From positions 1 to 10,943 of the forward strand of contig JAKSPX010000026.1 of assembly GCA_024404415.1 (NCBI GenBank): 10,943 bases of DNA, read 5' to 3'. The translations under genes were made by a program, and so were the position numbers. The notes under the pieces were generated by a model. That model saw only the letters and a list, made by a program, of their open reading frames with translations, was not told the origin of the DNA and did no database searches. Below, one piece after another: positions 5,468 through 10,943 of the stretch. Each line of letters begins with the position of its first letter. The stretch's first letter is position 1. This stretch comes from Clostridia bacterium. GTDB lineage: Bacteria; Bacillota; Clostridia; Oscillospirales; QAMX01.

Positions 5468-6733
5468 ATGAGGGACTTTCTGGAGATCGGCGGAGTCGGC
5501 GGCCCGATCCTTTTCCTGCTTTCCGGCCTATATCTGACCTTTGCCACGGGGTTTATCCAATTCCGACGTTTTCCCGCCGCAATCCGGGCATTATTTACAA
5601 AAAGTGAGCCATCGGACGGCCTTTCTCCCGGGCGGGCGCTTTTCATTTCGCTCGGCGCGGTGATGGGTCCCGGCAACCTCGTCGGCGTTGCAGCGGCAGT
5701 AGCCTACGGAGGCCCCGGCGCGGTCTTCTGGATGTGGTTTTCCGGTGTGATCGGCATGGCGCTCCGCTACGCCGAGACGGCTCTCGCCGCAAAATACCGG
5801 GACGGCATGGGCGGCGTGATGCGGCGCGGATTGAATGCCCCCGGCCTTGCGCGGTTTTTCGTAACTGCCGGGGCGGTGACCTCGCTTCTCATGGCTGACC
5901 TCACCTCGTCGGGCGTGTTGGCACGGAGTCTGGAAAGCCATTTTTCCGTCCCGCCGCTTCTCACGGTATTTCTGCTCTCGCTTTTCACGATCCCGGTCAT
6001 CCTCGGTGGGAGGGAACGCATTGCCGCCATCTCCCCCTTCCTTGTTGCGCTCATCACAGCTCTTTACCTCGTTTTGTCGTCGCTGATCCTCTTCCGCGCG
6101 CCTGATGAAGCCCGGATGGCCCTGCAAAGCATCCTTCACGACGCGTTTTCCTTCCGTGCGGCGGTTTTCGGGACGCTTCCCGCTGCCCTCCGGCACGGCA
6201 TTGCCAAGGGGATCTATTCCAACGAATGCGGCATCGGGAGCGAGCCCGAGATTTCCGCCGCCTGTCCCGCCATCCCCCCTGCGCGTCAAGGAGAATGTGC
6301 CATGCTCGGCCCGTTTTTGGACACGGTGGTTTTTTGCTCGCTTGGCGGCGTCCTATGTGTCATGTCGGGCGAAAGCGCGCCGGAGCGGATGCTTCCCGCC
6401 GTATTCGAGCGTTTTTACCCACATTTCGGGGCATTTTTCATCGAGAGCATCCTCATTCTTCTGGTCTACGCGACGGTCATCTCGTGGTATTTCCCCGGAG
6501 AAAGCTTCGCCCGCTCGGCTTTCGGGGAAACCAATCTCCCCCTCTACCGCGCGGGCTATCTTCTGACGCCGCTTTTCGCGCCGTTTTTTTCGCTGGATGC
6601 GCTCTATCTCTTCTGTGACGCCTCGATCGCCCTGATGGCCTTTCCGTCGCTCGCGGCCATCCTGCTTCTATCCCCCGAGGTCATCCGGCTTTCGTTCAGA
6701 GGCGCTGGATGTGGAAGCCACCGTCGACGTTGA
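5468..6733 (+). CDS. AGCS-family amino acid (alanine/glycine):sodium symporter paralogue
   Basis: 421 residues with about ten membrane segments, slightly shorter than typical AlsT/AgcS proteins (about 440-500). Family hallmarks are QFRRF (31-35), GPGNLVGVAAAVAYGGPGAV (67-86), FWMW (87-90) and AETALAAKYR (102-111). GIYSNECGIGSEPEISAA (248-265) and RQG...MLGPFLDT (273-286) are also present. The family usually has GTGNI and SNEAGxGS, so MGPGN and SNECGIGS are departures that may change specificity. The usual YYGE region reads WYFPGE. Import of a small amino acid with Na+ is the family role; the substrate here is not known. GAGG (5458-5461) precedes the ATG by six bases. I see no convincing promoter, so readthrough of the preceding terminator is possible. 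The last 38 bases overlap the convergent SDR gene. Confidence 0.87.
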   Translation: MRDFLEIGGVGGPILFLLSGLYLTFATGFIQFRRFPAAIRALFTKSEPSDGLSPGRALFISLGAVMGPGNLVGVAAAVAYGGPGAVFWMWFSGVIGMALRYAETALAAKYRDGMGGVMRRGLNAPGLARFFVTAGAVTSLLMADLTSSGVLARSLESHFSVPPLLTVFLLSLFTIPVILGGRERIAAISPFLVALITALYLVLSSLILFRAPDEARMALQSILHDAFSFRAAVFGTLPAALRHGIAKGIYSNECGIGSEPEISAACPAIPPARQGECAMLGPFLDTVVFCSLGGVLCVMSGESAPERMLPAVFERFYPHFGAFFIESILILLVYATVISWYFPGESFARSAFGETNLPLYRAGYLLTPLFAPFFSLDALYLFCDASIALMAFPSLAAILLLSPEVIRLSFRGAGCGSHRRR

Positions 6734-7445
6734 AGACCTCGCCGGTCGAGAAGGGGAAAGCGCCGCTTGCAATGGCCGAGACAGCCTTGCCGATGTCCTC
6801 CGGGAAGCCCCAGCGCTTGATGGGCGTCACGCCGCCTGCGATGAGGCGGTCGTATTTTTCGGTGACCTTGCTCGTCATATCGGTCTTGATGATGCCCGGG
6901 CGGATCTCATAGACGTTGATGCCGTATTCCGCGAGGCGGTCCGCAAACAGGGTGGTGACCATGGAGATACCCGCCTTGGCAATGCAGTATTCGCCGCGGT
7001 TGGTGGAGGATGTATAGGCCGACATGGAGCTGATGTTGACGATCATCGGGCGCGGGCGATCGTCCGTAAGGCGCGCGATCATGTAATTCGCGGCGCGCTG
7101 GCACATGAAATAGGTACCGCGGAGGTTAGTGCCCACGACGTAGTCAAAATTCTCCTCGTCGGATTCCAAAATGTCGGCGCGCGTCTTGGGCGCGACACCG
7201 GCGTTGTTGACGAGCAGATCGAGCACGCCGATTTCTTCACTAAGGTATTGAAAGAGCTTATCCTGCTCCTCGGTTTTGGAGGAATCACAGCGGAAATAGG
7301 AGGCGTTTTCGCCCAGTTCCTTAAGCGCCGCGTCGGCTTCGGGGCTGACGCCGGTGATGACGACGCGGTAGCCGTCCTCGATCAGCTTTTTGGCGATGCC
7401 GAGGCCGATACCCCGTCTGCCGCCGGTGACAACTGCAGTTTTCAT
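6696..7445 (-). CDS. Short-chain dehydrogenase/reductase (SDR), FabG-like
   Basis: 249 residues, the classical SDR length. Cofactor motif TGGRRGIG (7-14), NNAG (80-83), the structural N107, and the catalytic set S140, Y153 and K157 (YCIAK) are all present. So are RPGIIKTDMT (182-191) and the C-terminal GEVFNVDGG. It belongs among FabG-like 3-ketoacyl or sugar-ketone reductases, but neither substrate nor partner is shown. Residue 31 (T, followed by GVSPEAD) gives no clear NAD versus NADP call. The start is ATG 7443-7445, with GAAAGGA about ten bases upstream. A longer in-frame ATG at 7479-7481 would overlap rsmE and lacks that support. It follows rsmE by 19 bases and is probably the last gene of the ygiQ-rsmE operon. 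Confidence 0.92.
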   Translation of the reverse strand: MKTAVVTGGRRGIGLGIAKKLIEDGYRVVITGVSPEADAALKELGENASYFRCDSSKTEEQDKLFQYLSEEIGVLDLLVNNAGVAPKTRADILESDEENFDYVVGTNLRGTYFMCQRAANYMIARLTDDRPRPMIVNISSMSAYTSSTNRGEYCIAKAGISMVTTLFADRLAEYGINVYEIRPGIIKTDMTSKVTEKYDRLIAGGVTPIKRWGFPEDIGKAVSAIASGAFPFSTGEVFNVDGGFHIQRL

Positions 7446-7464
7446 AATTCTACATTCCTTTCGG

Positions 7465-8193
7465 TCAGATTTCTTCGGCAATGGCGAAGAGCGCTCCGAG
7501 AAGAAAATCCGGCACGCTTTCGCATCTCAGAATGCGCGGGCCGAGAGAGAGAGAAGCCAATCCCGCCGCACGCGCCTTTTCGACTTCCTTTTCGGTGAAG
7601 CCGCCCTCGCTCCCGATGAGGAAGGCGAGTTCTCCGCGCTTCTCCTCAAAGAGAAGCCTTCGGATATACGTTCCAAACTTCTCCTCTTCGTGTTCATAGA
7701 GGATAGCGCCGCCGATCAAAGCGGCTTCACGCACGGCTTCATCAAAGCTCACCACGTCGGAGACCTCCGGCGGGCAGGCTCTGCCGCACTGTCCGGCCGC
7801 ATCATGGGCGATCTTGTTCCATCTTTCGGTCTTTTTGCCCTTTTCCGGGCGTGAAACGCAATTCTGCGAAATAAAGGGCACAATGCGATAAGCCCCGCAC
7901 TCCACGCTCTTCTGGATCATGGTCTCGGTCTTGTCGCCCTTGGCGGCGGCGATGAAGAGGGTGACCTTTAGCTGCGGCTCCCCCTCCGAGCGGGAAATGC
8001 CGGTTCTCTCCAACTCGACGGTCTCCTTTGTGAAACCGACGATGGTGTAGGCATGGTCGTTCCCGACGCCGTCGGCAATGACCACCTTTTCGCCCACGCG
8101 GGCGCGCAGAGAGCGCGAAAGATGGCGGGCATCCTCTCCCTCCAGAAAAACACGTTCTCCGAGTTTTTCTGGGGGCATAAAGAATTTCGGCAT
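7465..8193 (-). CDS. rsmE: 16S rRNA (uracil(1498)-N(3))-methyltransferase RsmE
   Basis: 242 residues, the normal RsmE length. It methylates N3 of U1498 in 16S rRNA of the 30S subunit with S-adenosylmethionine. An N-terminal PUA-like domain carries HLSRSLR (24-30). The C-terminal SPOUT domain has AAAKGDKTETMIQKSVECG (82-100), ERWNKIAHDAAGQCGR (123-138), IGSEGGFTEKE (193-203) and LGPRILRCES (217-226), which builds the knot. IGSEGGF in place of IGPEGGF, and RCES in place of the common RTET, are mild departures. GGGAG ends six bases before the ATG at 8191-8193, and the ygiQ stop is one base upstream, indicating translational coupling. Confidence 0.95.
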   Translation of the reverse strand: MPKFFMPPEKLGERVFLEGEDARHLSRSLRARVGEKVVIADGVGNDHAYTIVGFTKETVELERTGISRSEGEPQLKVTLFIAAAKGDKTETMIQKSVECGAYRIVPFISQNCVSRPEKGKKTERWNKIAHDAAGQCGRACPPEVSDVVSFDEAVREAALIGGAILYEHEEEKFGTYIRRLLFEEKRGELAFLIGSEGGFTEKEVEKARAAGLASLSLGPRILRCESVPDFLLGALFAIAEEI

Positions 8194-8194
8194 A

Positions 8195-10144
8195 TTATCT
8201 CCCTTTTCGTCTGTTATTCGGCCGGTTGGGGGGTGATCTCTTCACAGGCGCCGGCTCGCGGTCGGAAATGAGGCACTCCGGCTTATGGCCAATGAGGTCC
8301 TTCCTGCCGCACTTCAGAAGCGCCTTTTTGACCAGCTGATAGTTTTCCGGGCGGTCCCATTGGAGAAGCGCGCGCTGCATGGCCTTTTCCTCCGGGTCGG
8401 TCGGCACGTAGACCTCCTTCATGGTGCGTGGGTCGATGCCCGTGAAGTACATGCAGGTGGAGATGGTGCCGGGCGTCGGGTAGAAATCCTGCACCTGCTC
8501 GGGGTGGCGGCCAACCTTGTGGAGGTACTCCGCGAGCTTCACTGCGTCCGCCGTGGTGCTCCCGGGGTGGGAAGACATGAGGTAGGGTACGAGATACTGA
8601 TCCATTTTATAGAAGGCGTTTAGACTCTTGTATTTCTTTTCAAAGCGCTCGAAGGCCTCGAACGGCGGCTTATTCATATATCCAAGCACCGCGTCCGAGC
8701 AATGCTCCGGCGCGACCTTTAATTGGCCGCTGATGTGGTGGAGGACAAGCTCCCGCAGGAAACGTTCGCCATTTTCCTTATCCGCCAAGATATAATCAAA
8801 GCGGATGCCCGAGCGGACGAAGACCTTTTTCACACCCGGGAGGGCACGTACACGCTTGAGTAATTCGATGTATTCGCTGTGATCTGCCTCCAAGGCCGGG
8901 CAGGGCGTCGGCGCGAGGCAGACGCGGTCGCGGCAGAGGCCGTGCTCCTTCTGCTTCTGGCAGGAGGGCTTGCGGAAATTGGCCGTCGGACCGCCGATAT
9001 CGTTGATGTAGCCCTTGAAACGAGGGCTTTTGGTGAGCTTTTCGGCTTCTTTCACCACCGATTCGATGCTCCTGCTGCGGATGAACCTGCCCTGATGGAA
9101 GGCCAGGGAGCAGAAGGAGCAGCCGCCGATGCAGCCGCGGTTGTGCGCGATGGAGAATTCCACCTCGTCAATGGCCGGAACGCCGCCGAAGGGCTCATAG
9201 CACGGGTGATAATACCGGGCGTAGGGAAGATCGTAGACGCGGTCCAATTCCTCGGTGGTCATGGGCCGCTGCGGCGGATTCTGCACCAGATAGACCTTCT
9301 CCCCCTCCACGTCGTGCCTTTGCAAAATGGCAGTGTGGGAGGTGTGATCCTGCTCGCGGTACTGCATGCGGGTAGCCTTGGCATATTCCCGTTTGTCGGT
9401 GGCGATCTTCGGGAAGGGTGCGCACTCGACGTAGTCAAAGACGCCGTTTTCCGGACGCTCCTTCATTTTCACACAGGTGCCGCGGATATCGGTGATGCGC
9501 TCGATCCTGTCGCCGCGGGCGATGCGGGCCATGAGCTCGCAGACGGTCAATTCGCCCATACCGTACATCAGGACGTCCGCCCCCGATTCGATGAGGATGG
9601 AGGGAAGTACCTCGTTTTTCCAGTAATCGTAGTGGGCAAAGCGGCGGAGCGAGGCCTCAATGCCGCCGATGAGGATTGGGACGTCAGGGAATAGCTTCCG
9701 CGCAAGCTTAGAATACACGATCGTGGCACGGTCGGGTCGCAGCCCCGCCTTGCCGCCGGGGGAATAATAATCGTAATTGCGTTTTTTCCCGGCGACGGTG
9801 TAGTTAGCCACCATCGGATCCATGTTGCCGCCGTTGATCATCACGGCGTATTTGGGCGCACCGAACGACCTCAGGTCGCTCTCGTCGTGCACGTCCGGCT
9901 GGGCGCAGATGGCCACGCGCCAGCCCTGATCCTCCAGAACACGGGAGATGATGGCCGTGCCGAAGGACGGGTGATCCACATAGGCATCCGCCGTGATCAG
10001 AAGGACGTCATATTCCTCCCAGCCCCGCGAACGCATATCCTCGGCGGAAATGGGAAGGAATTCTTTTGAAAACGCCTGATGCCTGACTTTTGAAGAAAAA
10101 ACCGCCGTTGGGTTCCCAGCGGCGGCTGCATTCTGTTTCTGCAA
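8195..10144 (-). CDS. ygiQ: YgiQ-family radical SAM protein (start unresolved)
   Basis: Up to 649 residues. The B12-binding-like N-terminal YgiQ region (FLPISAEDM, then GDAYVDHPSFG-like TADAYVDHPSFGTAI, then GGIEASLRRFAHYDYW) is followed by the radical SAM cluster motif CIGGCSFC (C338, C342, C345). Downstream are VRSGIRFDYI, a KVAPEHCSDAVL-type segment, and a basic proline-rich tail. YgiQ proteins bind a 4Fe-4S cluster and SAM; their reaction is not established. The frame is open back to the efp stop, with TTG at 10142-10144 touching it. That start would include the terminator hairpin at 10096-10125. The next canonical start, ATG 10034-10036, would remove the conserved FLPIS. No ATG, GTG or TTG lies between. 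The gene ends one base before rsmE. Confidence 0.9.
   Translation of the reverse strand: MQKQNAAAAGNPTAVFSSKVRHQAFSKEFLPISAEDMRSRGWEEYDVLLITADAYVDHPSFGTAIISRVLEDQGWRVAICAQPDVHDESDLRSFGAPKYAVMINGGNMDPMVANYTVAGKKRNYDYYSPGGKAGLRPDRATIVYSKLARKLFPDVPILIGGIEASLRRFAHYDYWKNEVLPSILIESGADVLMYGMGELTVCELMARIARGDRIERITDIRGTCVKMKERPENGVFDYVECAPFPKIATDKREYAKATRMQYREQDHTSHTAILQRHDVEGEKVYLVQNPPQRPMTTEELDRVYDLPYARYYHPCYEPFGGVPAIDEVEFSIAHNRGCIGGCSFCSLAFHQGRFIRSRSIESVVKEAEKLTKSPRFKGYINDIGGPTANFRKPSCQKQKEHGLCRDRVCLAPTPCPALEADHSEYIELLKRVRALPGVKKVFVRSGIRFDYILADKENGERFLRELVLHHISGQLKVAPEHCSDAVLGYMNKPPFEAFERFEKKYKSLNAFYKMDQYLVPYLMSSHPGSTTADAVKLAEYLHKVGRHPEQVQDFYPTPGTISTCMYFTGIDPRTMKEVYVPTDPEEKAMQRALLQWDRPENYQLVKKALLKCGRKDLIGHKPECLISDREPAPVKRSPPNRPNNRRKGR
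10096..10125 (-). terminator. Intrinsic terminator after efp, inside the ygiQ-phase open frame
   Basis: On the minus strand CCGCCGCTGGG and CCCAACGGCGG (10102-10125) form an 11-bp stem with one mismatch and a very short loop. Six consecutive T residues (10096-10101) follow. It begins about 20 bases after the efp stop codon, the classic position for an efp terminator. The same bases are an open reading frame continuing into ygiQ. Confidence 0.85.
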
Positions 10145-10708
10145 TTACTTCTTGGCTCTTTCGAGATATTCGCCGGTACGGGTATCAATGCGGATGACGT
10201 CGCCCTCATTGATGAAGATCGGCACTCTGACAGTGGCGCCGGTTTCCAGCGTCGCGTTCTTGGTGACGTTGGTGGCGGTGTCGCCGCGGACGCCCGGCTC
10301 GCACTCGGTGATCTCAAGCTCGACGAACGTCGGGGGTTCAAGACCGAAGACGTTGCCCTTGTAGGAGAGGATCTTGCAGACCATGTTTTCCTTCACGAAC
10401 TTGAAAGCGTCGCCGAGGACTTCTTCGCTGATCGGAAGCTGTTCGTAGGTTTCGGGATCCATGAAGTAATAGAGGGTGCCGTCGTTGTAGGAATACTCCA
10501 TGTCTTTTCTTTCGACGTAAGCAACCGGGAATTTATCGGTCGGGTTGTAGGTCTTTTCAATGACCGCGCCGGTGATGACGTTCTTGGTCTTGGTACGGAC
10601 GAACGCCGCGCCCTTGCCGGGCTTCACGTGCTGGAATTCGACGACCTGGATGACCTGGCCGTTTTCCTCAAAGGTAATGCCGTTTCTGAAATCGCCTGCT
10701 GTAATCAT
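10145..10708 (-). CDS. efp: Translation elongation factor P
   Basis: 187 residues, the standard length. EF-P binds stalled ribosomes between the P and E sites and promotes peptide bond formation at consecutive prolines. Domain I carries the conserved loop HVKPGKGAAFVRTK (27-40) with K32 at the tip, the position modified in B. subtilis EF-P. The two OB-fold domains and the C-terminal signature NVTKNATLETGATVRVPIFI followed by GDVIRIDTRTGEYLERA are intact. Starts at ATG 10706-10708 with GGAGG (10716-10720) seven bases upstream. It ends in a strong terminator 20 bases downstream and is preceded by a 41-base gap after an unrecognised gene. Confidence 0.97.
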   Translation of the reverse strand: MITAGDFRNGITFEENGQVIQVVEFQHVKPGKGAAFVRTKTKNVITGAVIEKTYNPTDKFPVAYVERKDMEYSYNDGTLYYFMDPETYEQLPISEEVLGDAFKFVKENMVCKILSYKGNVFGLEPPTFVELEITECEPGVRGDTATNVTKNATLETGATVRVPIFINEGDVIRIDTRTGEYLERAKK

Positions 10709-10749
10709 GTCTGTTCCTCCATAAAATAATAATTTAATGTTTTCCGGGT

Positions 10750-10943
10750 TCAGATCTCCGGGACCTCTTCACCGTTTTTCAGCATTTCGCAATAGGTGAG
10801 GATCTTGTTGATCTGGCTGCGCGAGGTGTAGAAGAGCATGACGCCGTCCACATCCGCCGCGAGCTGCATATCGTTGATCTTATAAAGATCAATATAATGC
10901 TCTCCATCATCGTCATAGGTGAACTGAAGCTTGAACTCCGGCT
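10750..10943 (-). CDS. Unrecognised protein, C-terminal 63 residues (partial)
   Basis: An open frame from the window edge to TGA at 10750-10752 encodes the end of an acidic protein, from PEFKLQFTYDDDGEH to ILTYCEMLKNGEEVPEI. It contains DGVMLFYTSRSQINKILTYC, which looks like alternating strand and helix. I see no membrane segment and recognise no family. It runs in the same direction as efp with a 41-base gap and could share a transcript with it. Codon use appears ordinary for the window, which supports it being a real gene. Confidence 0.6.
   Translation of the reverse strand, partial: PEFKLQFTYDDDGEHYIDLYKINDMQLAADVDGVMLFYTSRSQINKILTYCEMLKNGEEVPEI

Noticed and set aside
7446..7481. Longer N-terminus for the SDR protein
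   Set aside because: The 12 extra residues precede the cofactor motif without homology, overlap rsmE, and the ATG at 7443-7445 has a proper ribosome binding site.
6711..7598. Plus-strand open frame opposite the SDR and rsmE genes
   Set aside because: Spans two real minus-strand genes and has shadow-like composition with no ribosome binding site or motif.
8879..9694. Plus-strand open frame opposite ygiQ
   Set aside because: Lies wholly within the radical SAM gene, which has intact motifs; the translation is Ala/Gly/Asp-rich without domain features.

Overview
The window looks like a chromosomal stretch of a GC-rich Clostridia-type Firmicute, possibly Oscillospiraceae or Christensenellales. 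The evidence is purine-rich ribosome binding sites, sigma-A promoters with TTGACA/TATAAT-type boxes, a PadR plus DUF2812 cassette, a B. subtilis-like EF-P, and a short palindromic repeat of the kind scattered through gut Clostridia. Species cannot be fixed from the sequence alone. Coding density is high and no stretch over 300 bases lacks a gene.

Layout: positions 1-1600 (minus strand) hold a zinc-dehydrogenase-like gene followed by a Gfo/Idh/MocA oxidoreductase cut by the window edge. They form a probable two-gene operon with its own promoter at 1572-1600. Positions 1604-3155 (minus) hold a PadR regulator (TTG start) overlapping a DUF2812 membrane protein gene by ATGA. Upstream is a near-consensus promoter whose -10 box is overlapped by a long palindrome, a textbook autorepression layout. 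Positions 3161-3343 hold a 183-bp palindromic MITE-like element with perfect 21-bp terminal inverted repeats, placed just upstream of the padR -35 box. Positions 3359-3967 (minus) encode a small UlaG-like metallo-beta-lactamase-fold hydrolase. It is divergent from a CLC-family anion transporter at 4119-5375 (plus), and both promoters are recognisable between them. The CLC gene ends in a strong hairpin. An AGCS-family amino acid/sodium symporter paralogue follows at 5468-6733 (plus), and its 3' end overlaps the convergent SDR gene by 38 bases.

Positions 6696-10943 (minus) are a co-oriented block: an unrecognised gene tail, efp, a YgiQ-type radical SAM gene, rsmE, and an SDR oxidoreductase. ygiQ, rsmE and the SDR gene are packed with 1 and 19 base gaps and probably form an operon. 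A strong intrinsic terminator follows efp and, unusually, lies inside the open frame that runs in phase from the efp stop codon into ygiQ. The start of ygiQ is therefore not resolved.

I found no convincing new defence, toxin or mobile system. The items most worth checking are the efp/terminator/ygiQ junction, the PadR operator, the palindromic element, the non-zinc dehydrogenase paired with a Gfo/Idh protein, and the CLC protein's resemblance to the fluoride-transporting branch.
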